This document shows positions 44,383 through 52,960 of a DNA stretch of 64,000 nucleotides, piece by piece. The notes under the pieces were generated by a model that saw nothing but the letters and a program-made list of their open reading frames with translations, made no database searches and had not been told where the DNA came from. Location: the NCBI GenBank assembly GCA_031549865.1, contig JAVBPE010000002.1:1-64000 (forward strand), written 5' to 3'. The translations under genes were made by a program, and so were the position numbers. Every line of letters begins with the position of its first letter. The stretch's first letter is position 1. Source of the stretch: JAVBPE01 sp031549865 (GTDB lineage Bacteria > Bacillota_I > Bacilli_A > Acholeplasmatales > Anaeroplasmataceae).

Positions 44383-44491
44383 TACAGGATTATTATACCA
44401 ATAAGGCGACCATTCTTATTTATGTCATTATTGACTATATTTTATATGTATTATTATATCACAAATTAATATTCATTTAAGTTGTTTTTAA

Positions 44492-44536
44492 TAAGAAAGA
44501 GGTGACTTCTTTTTTTGGTTTAAAAGAAATCACCTT
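44492..44536 (-). terminator. Terminator after the rhs immunity gene
   Basis: AGGTGACTTCTTT (44500-44512) pairs with AAAGAAATCACCT (44523-44535) with one mismatch, and the minus strand continues TTTCTTATT. It ends the rhs operon transcript. Confidence 0.75.
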
Positions 44537-44546
44537 AAATATAATA

Positions 44547-45212
44547 TTATTTTAAAAGTTTGTAAAAAGCATTAATGTCTTGTTTTTTAAATCTAAATAA
44601 ATATTTGTAATCTATAAAAGGACCTTTCATAGGTATACAATTGAAAAGTTTAATTTGTATTACAAAATTTCTTCTCAAAACATTGTTTCTTATTAAGTTT
44701 TTCTTCTTTTCATTTTTATTTAAAGGTTTAAATGTAATTTGATAATTATCGATTTTAGTAATTTTAATTTTTCTAAAAAGACCACGGTTTTTTATATTTT
44801 GATTATTATACAATTCTATATAAGTAAAGAAGAATAGTAATTCATATATTTTCTTAGTTTGTCGTCTCCATTTTCTCATATCAATGATGCTAATTTTACC
44901 ATTAATAGAGAATTCCCATATTCCTTTTTCAATTTCTTCAAAAATTAAATCTTTTTTATTTAATAAATACTGTAAAGAGATAAATTTTTTTGCACTATTA
45001 TTTGGGACGCCAAATATTCGTACGCTATCAGTAAATACGAATACTAATAAACTAATACATATAAATAATAGACCTATGAAACCAAAAATTATAGATACAA
45101 TCTTATTTTCGATTAATATATTTAAAACAATGCCCATTATACACATTGAGATGGATAAAATTAAATATATAAGTTTCATTTTATTTTTATTTGTAAAATT
45201 ATTCATTCTCAA
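44547..45212 (-). CDS. Putative immunity protein of the full-length RHS toxin
   Basis: A 221-residue membrane protein with two helices (beginning LIYLILSISMCIMGIVLNIL, and IIFGFIGLLFICISLLVFVF) and a basic cytoplasmic domain. It starts 13 bases after the rhs stop. Its motifs GVPNN, EEIEKGIWEFSINGK, IDMRKWRRQTKKIYEL and the final DYKYLFRFKK recur in the immunity protein at 35287, so the two are paralogues. Since the matching RHS tips also share a pre-toxin segment, this is one toxin-immunity family with two members in the locus. Confidence 0.7.
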   Translation of the reverse strand: MRMNNFTNKNKMKLIYLILSISMCIMGIVLNILIENKIVSIIFGFIGLLFICISLLVFVFTDSVRIFGVPNNSAKKFISLQYLLNKKDLIFEEIEKGIWEFSINGKISIIDMRKWRRQTKKIYELLFFFTYIELYNNQNIKNRGLFRKIKITKIDNYQITFKPLNKNEKKKNLIRNNVLRRNFVIQIKLFNCIPMKGPFIDYKYLFRFKKQDINAFYKLLK

Positions 45213-45225
45213 TTAACCCTTTCAT

Positions 45226-48200
45226 TTACTTAAATAAGCCGAATATTTCACTAGATATATTAGAAGATAATTCATAAGCTAGTTTTCCACCAGTCCATTG
45301 ATTTGCTTTAAATATCTGTGAAGAAATATAACTTACTGTGGCTTTATTAGCTCCAATATTTAAATCATTAGCAATAGGTCTTAGTATTTTATTGATTTCA
45401 TTATTACCTACATTACCCTTCATATTGACTAATGCACCCGCTTTTGCTGTAGAGGCTATCTTTCTAATTAATTGTCCAGCCCCATAGCTTAATCCTGCAA
45501 TTGCCATTCCACTTAACATAACAGACATAAAATTATCATCATTTAATGTTTGAGTAATTCCTGCATAAACCAAACTTGATAAGCCACCTAATAATACAGT
45601 TGATATTAAACCTCCACTAAAACCACTTATCAAACCACTAGCAAATGCTCCGGCATATTCGTTCCAAGAAACACTACCATTAAACATCTGACCATCATCA
45701 AATAGATCCTTACCGGCAGTAAATGCTAAACTAACTCCAATTGATATTGCTAGTGCTATTAAAATTGGGAAATGTCCGTCGCTATCTAAGAACATTACTG
45801 GATTATTTTTTGCATAAGCGTATAAGTTTAACCCATTAATGCTTTTCGGGTCTAAATAATCCAAACTATCCGCTGTAATAAATCTCCCAATTTCAGGATC
45901 ATAATACCTACTTAAACAATAAAACATTTTTAAATCTGTATCAAAATAATAACATCTATATCTAATAGGATTAAGAGATGCTATTTGGTTAATATCTACT
46001 ATAATATCATGGTTTCCCCAAGCATCATATCTATATTCTCCAACTATCTGATTACTACTAGTTAATATATAAGTAACATTACCTAAGATATCTTTTATAT
46101 ATTTATAATATGTATCATTTACACTAAATCCACAAATTCCACTTTGATCATAGAAATATCTTAATTCTTTATTTACTCTACTTTCACCTAAAATTGTATT
46201 TCCATCATAATAGTATTTTGTGGTAGTATTTGGATTTGTACTTGTATCTATTTTTGTTAATCTTACTCCGTTATAATCATATGTAAAAGTATATTTTCCA
46301 TATTTTTCAATTAAATTATTAAATGTGTATTCAATAGTGTTATTGTTTATACTTACTGGATTTAAGTAATTATCACCATACTGATAATTTCTTATTTCTA
46401 CGCCATTTTTTTGACATGAGGTTACTCTATTAAAATCATCATAATTTATTTGTTTGATTAAAGTATTATTATTACTATTTTTTACTTCAACTAAATTACC
46501 TTTATTATAAACATAGAGATATCCAGTGTCAAGGTTTTGATTTACCTCAGTTTCAATTTGATTATTATTATCGTAAGTATAGATTTGATTATTTAACCTT
46601 GTAATTCGATTAAAATTATCATATTCTACTTCACTTATTATATTGGTTGGTGAAGTATTTGTTATAGTTTTCTTTATTCTATGAAATGAATCATATATAT
46701 AGCTTGTTTCTAAATTATCAACTATATTATTATTTATTTTTAAACCATTGCTGCTTGTCTCTATTTGTTCTAAATCGTTATATGTATATCCATAGATTTG
46801 ATTATTTATACTCATTTGAATTAATTGATTTTTTTCACTTAATTCTTTTTTTATCTCATACTTTTTGGTATTTATTTGATATTCTGAATTTAATTCATTA
46901 ATTTTAGTTACTTTTAAATCTAAATCTTCATTTTCTAATCTACTATAGCCATTTATTTGACCATTTAAGGTACTAAATTTATATTTGTAGTTGGTTTCAG
47001 AATCACCTATCATTTTGATTTGATTGTAATTTAGGGTATCATATTCATATGTTATTTCATTATTGGGATAAATTGTTTTGTATACCCTTCCCATATAATC
47101 GTATTTTGTTATGCTTGTTGTTGAAGTATTATCGCTTAGATAATTTATTGTAGTGAGTTTTGTGTCTTGTCCTTCAATTTTTTTTAGACTTTCATAAATC
47201 TTTTTTGGTTCTCCATCTATTACTTTTTTGATGATTGTTTGGTCTTTAGAATTTTCGAATATATATTCATTTTCTAAATCTTTTATACTTTTTATTTCAT
47301 CATAATTTGTATAATAGAATTCATTGTAGTTGTAATCTTCTGTACCATTAGACTCTATTTTTATTAAACGATTTATTTGATCATAACTATAAAGATGATA
47401 TTGATTATTAACTGTTTTAGTCAGTATTTGTGACCTTCCGTCAAAGTTTTTATAGACGTAATCTATTAATTTTATTTTTGATCCTTTTTGTTCGCCAGTT
47501 AAAGTCCTTGTTACCATTTGCTGTGATACTTCGATTAAATTTTGGTGGGAGTTATATTTATAATAGGTAGAAACTTTTGTTTTGTCCATTTTTAATATAT
47601 TTTGTTCAAGATCTCCTTGCTTAGCTAGGAATTCTTCAATTAATTTTCCTTCAGTATCATAAACATATATTTTTCCATAATTATCATTTAAATCTTCTAC
47701 TATAATATTTCCAAAATGATCGTATATTTTAACTTTTTCATCTATTATTGATTCTGGGGAAGTTAGGTTGACTTTTATGGTAGTTGTCCATATTTGGAAT
47801 AAATTTGGATCAAAATTAGATATTTTTTGAACAGTTTTAGTTTTTCTACTTCCTACAAATGTTCGTAATTCTACTAAATCACTTATTGGACAATTCGTTG
47901 GGCCACCCTCTTCAGTAAAATATATATGAGCAATATAGACATTTTTGATTCTTTTTTTACCATCATTATAAATTAAATCAAAGTTTGTTGGAGTAGGACT
48001 TTTAGCTTGATTTATAAGCATTAGGGTTATATCATTATTTGTTATATAGTTATCATCTGTTTTTAAATTAATATATCTATCTATATCATTTAAATGCATT
48101 TTGTAACATATTTTTAAACCTTCAGTTAAAATATCATTGTGTCCCGCTCCATAGTAATTACTTTCTTGATCCAAACTCATTTTAAGGGCACTTATATAAT

Positions 48201-49734
48201 ATGGTTCGCTATTTTCTGTTGGATTTTCAATAGCAATAAACATAGAAGATATACTTAAAGCTTTAGGTTTTATTGTATTAATTGTTTCATTTTTTAGGTA
48301 AACAGGTATTTCTATATATTGCCAAATGTTTGGCGTGATATTTTTTATAGTCTTTTTGTGGTGAGTAGTTGCATAATTAGTTATAATTCTTATTTTTACT
48401 TCTACATTACTTTGGCTTCCATTATATTTAAAATAGAAGCCTATTTTGTATATTTCATATAATATATTATCAGTCAAATATTTATTTATTTTATCATAAG
48501 TTATTATATTTCCCTCTATATCCTTTAAATTATTGTAGGGCTTATTATTTTCGCTTGTTAGATATTTTGAAGAACTCGACTCCACGTATATTTGATCGCA
48601 GTTATCAATTAGATACTCACCTTTACCTTCTTCAGATATCATTATGGCGTTATCATTTAGATTCCCATACATTTTGTTTCCACTTAATAAAAAACTTGAA
48701 ACTATTTCTTCTTGGTTATTGTAGTAGTATTTTATTGATTGTCCATTTTCTTCTTTTACTATTACTTCGTTTAATCCTCTTGTAAACTCTATTTTAAGGT
48801 TTGATTTAAAAGTACTTACTTCAAATCTTATATCTTCTATTTCTTCTCCTATTTTGAAATCTACACCGTTTCTTGTAAGTGGATTTAAGGTAATATAACT
48901 ATTGTCTATTATTGTAAAATAGTTATTTGTTAGGTTGTATTCCCCTTTTTTTATTTTTTTTACTTTATTTGAACTATAGCTAATTTGAAGCATTTCTTTG
49001 TATTTTATACTTACTATTTGGTATAACTGACTATCTTCATTGTATCCAAATTTGATTATATCTAATAAATAATTATTGCGCTCTTTTTTGATATAGATTA
49101 ATTTGTCATTTTCATAATAGTAAGTGTTTGTTTCTACTGCTTTAAAGTCATTGATTGTCTTGATACTTTCTAAATATCCATTTGTTTTATAGCTTAGAGT
49201 TATTTTGGTAGATGGGGCTTTTATATCATAAATTGTAATGATTCTGTTAAGGCTGTCTCTTTCGTATATTTTTGTGATATTAAAGGTTGAATTTATTACA
49301 TTAACACTTTTTATTAAGTATTTGTCTTGATTAAAATATAAAGTATTTCCTATATCATCTGTAAAATATAGATTTGTGATATCTCCATAGGAATCTTGTT
49401 CTTCCGTTAATATCATATTGTAACCCGTTGTTTCTTGATAGATATTAGTACCTATTTGTTCTAACGGGCATAAATCTCCTAAGGCATTGATATATCTGTA
49501 GTTGTAATCTATTTGTTGGTCTATATCTAGTTTGAACCCCCTCCCGTAGTAGGTTCCTTCTAAATCACTATTATAAATATGGCTTAGTCCGATTGTGCTT
49601 TGCTCATTTAATCCAATTTCTAAATCATTTATAATATAGATTAATCTTCCGTTTACTATGCTCGCCTTTACTTTCCCATCTCCAACGCTGTATTCTATAA
49701 ATCCTTCCCTAGTGTTTCTTTTTCTATTGGCCAT
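45226..49734 (-). CDS. Full-length RHS/YD-repeat polymorphic toxin
   Basis: A 1502-residue RHS protein. It begins MANRKRNTREGFIEYSVG with no signal peptide. A beta-rich region and many YD-type repeats follow between about 650 and 1200 (for example YDTEGKLIEEF, YDYMGRVYKTIYPNNEITYE, YDNFNRITRLNNQIYTYDN). The RHS core then appears: YDAWGNHDI, RYRCYYFDTDLKMFYCLSRY, YDPEIGRFITADS and NNPVMFLDSDGH. The last 180 or so residues are the variable toxin, starting with a Gly-rich pre-toxin part and ending in an unrecognised region (NEINKILRPIANDL). RHS repeats form a shell that encloses and releases the tip. It is the only complete rhs gene here, with AAGGAGG before the ATG, in an operon with phage-like genes that may serve export. 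Confidence 0.9.
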   Translation of the reverse strand: MANRKRNTREGFIEYSVGDGKVKASIVNGRLIYIINDLEIGLNEQSTIGLSHIYNSDLEGTYYGRGFKLDIDQQIDYNYRYINALGDLCPLEQIGTNIYQETTGYNMILTEEQDSYGDITNLYFTDDIGNTLYFNQDKYLIKSVNVINSTFNITKIYERDSLNRIITIYDIKAPSTKITLSYKTNGYLESIKTINDFKAVETNTYYYENDKLIYIKKERNNYLLDIIKFGYNEDSQLYQIVSIKYKEMLQISYSSNKVKKIKKGEYNLTNNYFTIIDNSYITLNPLTRNGVDFKIGEEIEDIRFEVSTFKSNLKIEFTRGLNEVIVKEENGQSIKYYYNNQEEIVSSFLLSGNKMYGNLNDNAIMISEEGKGEYLIDNCDQIYVESSSSKYLTSENNKPYNNLKDIEGNIITYDKINKYLTDNILYEIYKIGFYFKYNGSQSNVEVKIRIITNYATTHHKKTIKNITPNIWQYIEIPVYLKNETINTIKPKALSISSMFIAIENPTENSEPYYISALKMSLDQESNYYGAGHNDILTEGLKICYKMHLNDIDRYINLKTDDNYITNNDITLMLINQAKSPTPTNFDLIYNDGKKRIKNVYIAHIYFTEEGGPTNCPISDLVELRTFVGSRKTKTVQKISNFDPNLFQIWTTTIKVNLTSPESIIDEKVKIYDHFGNIIVEDLNDNYGKIYVYDTEGKLIEEFLAKQGDLEQNILKMDKTKVSTYYKYNSHQNLIEVSQQMVTRTLTGEQKGSKIKLIDYVYKNFDGRSQILTKTVNNQYHLYSYDQINRLIKIESNGTEDYNYNEFYYTNYDEIKSIKDLENEYIFENSKDQTIIKKVIDGEPKKIYESLKKIEGQDTKLTTINYLSDNTSTTSITKYDYMGRVYKTIYPNNEITYEYDTLNYNQIKMIGDSETNYKYKFSTLNGQINGYSRLENEDLDLKVTKINELNSEYQINTKKYEIKKELSEKNQLIQMSINNQIYGYTYNDLEQIETSSNGLKINNNIVDNLETSYIYDSFHRIKKTITNTSPTNIISEVEYDNFNRITRLNNQIYTYDNNNQIETEVNQNLDTGYLYVYNKGNLVEVKNSNNNTLIKQINYDDFNRVTSCQKNGVEIRNYQYGDNYLNPVSINNNTIEYTFNNLIEKYGKYTFTYDYNGVRLTKIDTSTNPNTTTKYYYDGNTILGESRVNKELRYFYDQSGICGFSVNDTYYKYIKDILGNVTYILTSSNQIVGEYRYDAWGNHDIIVDINQIASLNPIRYRCYYFDTDLKMFYCLSRYYDPEIGRFITADSLDYLDPKSINGLNLYAYAKNNPVMFLDSDGHFPILIALAISIGVSLAFTAGKDLFDDGQMFNGSVSWNEYAGAFASGLISGFSGGLISTVLLGGLSSLVYAGITQTLNDDNFMSVMLSGMAIAGLSYGAGQLIRKIASTAKAGALVNMKGNVGNNEINKILRPIANDLNIGANKATVSYISSQIFKANQWTGGKLAYELSSNISSEIFGLFK

Positions 49735-49754
49735 TTTTTTTCCTCCTTATTTTT

Positions 49755-49820
49755 AAATAAGTGTTTACCCATTTTAGGCAAACACTTATTAGTTTGATAA
49801 TAGACTTTTTGTCCATTATC
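49755..49820 (-). repeat. Att-like repeat, copy D, in the rhs leader
   Basis: Two hairpins on the minus strand: GATAATGGAC-AAAAA-GTCTATTATC (49820-49796), and AATAAGTGTTTGCC with GGGTAAACACTTATT around TAAAAT. The first contains the GGACA...GTCTA core found in copies A to C, and the second mirrors the GTGT...GGGTTAACAC part of copy A. It fills the gap between the holin-like gene and rhs, so it might also regulate rhs. Confidence 0.5.
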
Positions 49821-49823
49821 TTT

Positions 49824-50174
49824 TTATGTTTCTAACCAAGGTTTATTTATTTTTCTTTTATTTACTTCTTTTGTGAGTATTATCATTTCTTCTAGTTGTT
49901 TTGTGATTTCTGTTTCATCTAAATCTATTTTTTGGATATATGCAAATTGTCTTATTTTTGTTAAGACGTATTCTTTTTTTTCTATTCCACTGTAATTGGT
50001 AAACATTTCTGCTTCTTTGATGTAGGGGATTAGTTTATTGGTTAGGGTTATTATTTCTAAAGCTTTTTCTTTGATCTTTTTGTTTTTGGAGAATCTATAT
50101 AGATATGTTAATAGCGTTATTAAGAGTCCTAGACTTGCACTTGTTAGGGATATTATTATTTTTAGTTCTTCCAT
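49824..50174 (-). CDS. Holin-like small membrane protein
   Basis: A 116-residue protein with a single N-terminal membrane helix (LKIIISLTSASLGLLITLLT), then a basic turn RFSKNKKIKEKALE and a long helical tail with KLIPYIKEAEMFTNYSG. This matches the general plan of LLH-type phage holins. Holins make membrane lesions or help export phage proteins, so it could help release or insert the RHS protein. It lies between the nucleotidyltransferase-like gene (10 bases) and rhs (89 bases). Confidence 0.6.
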   Translation of the reverse strand: MEELKIIISLTSASLGLLITLLTYLYRFSKNKKIKEKALEIITLTNKLIPYIKEAEMFTNYSGIEKKEYVLTKIRQFAYIQKIDLDETEITKQLEEMIILTKEVNKRKINKPWLET

Positions 50175-50184
50175 TTTTTTGACC

Positions 50185-50973
50185 TTAATTAAAACTATTT
50201 CCTAATATTTGTATTTTTGCCTCTTCTTTTGTTTCTGTATCGTTATATAACTCTTCTTTTAATTCTTTGATTCTATTTCGCACTATATTGGCTTCTTTTT
50301 TTAACTCCTTGAAGGTAAGGTATTCTTTTTTGAATAATTGATCATAGCTTGGTTTGAAGTCTTCTTGCCATGAGGCTTGGATTAATTGGATATCGAAGTA
50401 TTCTTTGAACCATGTTGTTAAACTATCTAGCTCTTTTGTGTCCATTTTGATTCTTTTTTTGATTGTTTCGAAATTGTCTTTGTATCCATAGAATTCGAAT
50501 AGTTCTTTTAATATTATTTGGGATTTGTATTTTTTATTTTTTAGATCTAAGGCTGTTTGTAATTCTTTTTCTGTTAGATTGTAATTTCCGTTTTTGATAT
50601 ATCTAGAATATATATACATTCTATAGATGTATTTATTTAAAGTATTTATCGTTCCGTGATAGTTTAATTTGAAAGTGTTTCTCATTATTTCATATACACG
50701 AGCTTTGTCGGTATTAAAGATATCGATATTCATGTATCTTAAGAACTCTTGGTTTACTAAAGGCGCAAAATTTAAATACCATTTGTTTTCTTTTTCTAAC
50801 CAGGTTAAGTATTCTTCTTTTGTCATTTCTTTGTAGGTGAAATAACATATATTTGATTCTCTTATATGCTTGAATGTTTCTTCTTGATCGTCTTTGATTA
50901 TTATATAATCGTAATCGTTGTTGTCGGTTTTAAAGAACTCTCTTGAGCCTGTTAATATTTTTTTTGTGATCAT
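50185..50973 (-). CDS. Nucleotidyltransferase-like protein in the rhs operon
   Basis: A 262-residue protein. Start 50973 is set by the TAATG overlap with the stop of the upstream gene. The N-terminus reads ILTGSREFFKTDNNDYDYII, a GS-x(n)-DxD-like pattern typical of the nucleotidyltransferase fold. The remainder is helical (residues 80-262) with ELKKEANIVRNRIKELKEEL at the end. Such proteins often occur in phage or mobile-element operons with unclear substrates. It could modify a nucleotide, an RNA or a protein. The call rests on a short motif. Confidence 0.5.
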   Translation of the reverse strand: MITKKILTGSREFFKTDNNDYDYIIIKDDQEETFKHIRESNICYFTYKEMTKEEYLTWLEKENKWYLNFAPLVNQEFLRYMNIDIFNTDKARVYEIMRNTFKLNYHGTINTLNKYIYRMYIYSRYIKNGNYNLTEKELQTALDLKNKKYKSQIILKELFEFYGYKDNFETIKKRIKMDTKELDSLTTWFKEYFDIQLIQASWQEDFKPSYDQLFKKEYLTFKELKKEANIVRNRIKELKEELYNDTETKEEAKIQILGNSFN

Positions 50974-52343
50974 TAGTATCTTCCTACTTTCCATTGACAA
51001 ATTGTATTTTTTATTGTGGCGTCTTCTAAGAATAAATATGGCCAATATAAAGTTGGAAGTTTTTCGATATTTTGTCCATTCACTCGATTGTATAATAAAA
51101 TATTCCAACCATTATTTAATGTTTCTTCAAATATTAGAATGTCACTTTCCCCGTCTAAACACCCTGAATAAAGGATACTTCCTTGTCCATTATGAATTCT
51201 AATTTCTCCATCAATTGAAACAATTGCCCTCGCTTTATAGTTAACATCAGCAAATGCCATCTGTTCTAGAAATGATGATACTTGAATGTATTCTTGACAA
51301 TAACTTTCCATTATGCTTAAATTTTCTACAGTAACCCAGTCATATGCTTGAACACTATTTCCACTACCGTTATTGTCTAATTCTTCTCTTTTTACATAAT
51401 CGGTTAAGTAATTTGTGATATTACTTGTATCTATTACGGTTGATGTTCCTCCATTTGTTGTGATATTTCCTTCTTTATCTACTTTTAGTAATGTTCCTTC
51501 TTTGTATGGGGTTGTTACTTGCATGTGGTTTGGAAAGAATTGGAGTCTTAAACTGTTGTTTCCGTATGAGGCTTGATCTAGTTCTGTATTGCAGTTGAAT
51601 TTGTTTGCTGATTCGTTTATTAATGTGTTTGGGGAACTTATTCTTATATTTTTACTTCCATAGATCTCTGCCACCCCATCTTCTTTTAATTGGAATATGG
51701 AATTTTTATTTTGGAAAATCATCATATTTGGATCTATTTCTATTTTTCTATTCCCATTGAAATATGCTTCCATTGTTCCGGCTTTTTTTATTTCTAGATA
51801 TGTCGCATTATTTACTAGTTCTTCGCCTTCGTACGTTTTGGGATTTCTTGCCCCTATTCTTGTTCGTGCTGAAAACATTTTTAGTTCTTTGTCTTTGTTG
51901 TAGTATTCTAATGTATCTCCTTCAACATGGGTTTTCCCTGTTGATTTTAGGATTTTGCTTGTATCTCCTATTTTTACTGCTGCTTTTGTGGTTGTATTTG
52001 GGGGGATTACATATGTATCTCCATCAATCGTTGTGACTATTTGGGTTTTGTCTGTTGCATTAGGTAATGTATCATCAGATCGTTTATTGAATTCTAATGA
52101 TTGATCCTCACGCCAGTTGATTGTATCTATTACATTTTGATTTATTAGAGTTCCTGGTTCTTCTAAATCGTTATTATCTGTCACATCATCCATACTAACT
52201 TTAAATATTTTTCCGGCACTTAAACCGCTTGTTAGTGGATCTACGATTGTTATTTGGTGCAGGATCTTTTTTCCAGCTTTGGGTTTTCTTACTTTTATTT
52301 CCATGTTTTTCTCGCTTTCTTTTTTGGGTAGTAGTTTGGCCAA
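50973..52343 (-). CDS. Phage tail/baseplate-like structural protein heading the rhs operon
   Basis: A 456-residue protein of repetitive beta-rich texture: VKIGDTSKILKSTGKTHVEG, KTYEGEELVNNATYLEIKKA, MQVTTPYKEGTLLKVDKEGN and TSNITNYLTDYVKREELD. These are typical of tail fibre or receptor-binding proteins that trimerise. The C-terminal 130 residues, from AYDWVTVENL on, look like a separate globular head. The frame opens with TTG at 52343; an ATG at 52304 (MEIKVRKPKAGKK) is an equally possible start. With the holin-like and RHS genes it suggests an RHS toxin carried by a phage-derived particle or fibre. No capsid, sheath or terminase gene is visible. Confidence 0.6.
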   Translation of the reverse strand: MAKLLPKKESEKNMEIKVRKPKAGKKILHQITIVDPLTSGLSAGKIFKVSMDDVTDNNDLEEPGTLINQNVIDTINWREDQSLEFNKRSDDTLPNATDKTQIVTTIDGDTYVIPPNTTTKAAVKIGDTSKILKSTGKTHVEGDTLEYYNKDKELKMFSARTRIGARNPKTYEGEELVNNATYLEIKKAGTMEAYFNGNRKIEIDPNMMIFQNKNSIFQLKEDGVAEIYGSKNIRISSPNTLINESANKFNCNTELDQASYGNNSLRLQFFPNHMQVTTPYKEGTLLKVDKEGNITTNGGTSTVIDTSNITNYLTDYVKREELDNNGSGNSVQAYDWVTVENLSIMESYCQEYIQVSSFLEQMAFADVNYKARAIVSIDGEIRIHNGQGSILYSGCLDGESDILIFEETLNNGWNILLYNRVNGQNIEKLPTLYWPYLFLEDATIKNTICQWKVGRY

Positions 52344-52382
52344 TTACTAGCCTTAATTTACTTTATCTTTCTTTTTTTGTAC

Positions 52383-52400
52383 ATGACCAAAACTGGTCAT
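52383..52400. promoter_or_regulatory. Palindromic operator-like site upstream of the rhs operon
   Basis: ATGACCA-AAAC-TGGTCAT, a perfect seven-base inverted repeat in the short gap between the regulator-like gene at 52462 and the rhs operon. On the minus strand TTGTAA and a weak TGTACA flank it at 17 bases, so it would lie in a promoter spacer. Not a standard LexA box. Confidence 0.45.
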
Positions 52401-52443
52401 TTACAAATCTCTTAAAGTGTGGTATGGAAGCTTTATTTAGTAT

Positions 52444-52468
52444 AAAAAAAACTGACCTAAATCAGTTT
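52444..52468 (-). terminator. Terminator of the small gene at 52462
   Basis: AAACTGA (52449-52455) pairs with TCAGTTT (52462-52468) around CCTAAA, followed by T on the minus strand. The stop codon is part of the stem. It insulates the rhs operon from this gene. Confidence 0.7.
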
Positions 52469-52806
52469 CTTTTTTTATTATTTATATATTTATATATATT
52501 TGGATATTTTTCTTTTTTGTTAATTATAAAATTTTTTGCGTCTTCATTAAATTTTTTTTTTAATTTAGATATAGTGGTAGTATTTTCTATGAAAAATATA
52601 TTTGCTAATTCTTTATTGCTTTTATATCCATTCATAAACATGTTTTTAAATCTAAAATCTATAGAAATGTTTTTTCCTATATTGCAATTATAGTAGTGGT
52701 CGCTTAAAAAAGAGAAAAAATGTTGTATTTCTAGGCTTAAATCTATATTTGAATTTGATTCTAGAATTTCAATTAATTCATATAATAGCCCTTTTTTTGT
52801 ACCCAC
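52462..52806 (-). CDS. Small helix-turn-helix-like regulator
   Basis: A 114-residue basic protein. The segment NGYSKNKELANIFFIENTTT (written here without gaps only as a paraphrase of the order N-G-Y-K-S-N-K-E-L-A) followed by ISKLKKKFNEDAKNFI looks like a helix-turn-helix with a recognition helix. The start is a GTG at 52806; AGGAG lies about 12 bases upstream, longer than ideal. Being just upstream of the rhs operon and its palindrome, it could regulate that operon. The family is not recognised. Confidence 0.5.
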   Translation of the reverse strand: MGTKKGLLYELIEILESNSNIDLSLEIQHFFSFLSDHYYNCNIGKNISIDFRFKNMFMNGYKSNKELANIFFIENTTTISKLKKKFNEDAKNFIINKKEKYPNIYKYINNKKRN

Positions 52807-52904
52807 GCTACTTAGATTCTCCTATACTTAAATAATACACGTTTATTTTAAAAAATGTTATATTTTGTCGAAAAATATTGTAAATGTTTATTTTTTTTCT
52901 TAAA

Positions 52905-52945
52905 AGCATAAAAAAACTAGAAAATTACAATAATTTTCTAGTTTT
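52905..52945 (-). terminator. Terminator of asnS
   Basis: A perfect 15-base stem (52913-52927 with 52931-52945, core ACTAGAAAATTA) around CAA, followed by T on the minus strand. It lies 16 bases after the asnS stop. Confidence 0.85.
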
Positions 52946-52960
52946 ATATTAATTTATTTT

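Noticed and set aside
49796..49820. Hairpin before rhs as a terminator
   Set aside because: It is followed by AAACTAATAAG and not by a T run, so intrinsic termination is unlikely; it is kept as an att-like or regulatory repeat.
52383..52400. LexA/SOS box for the phage-like rhs operon
   Set aside because: The half-site TGACCA does not match the GAAC-N4-GTTC type of Gram-positive LexA sites.
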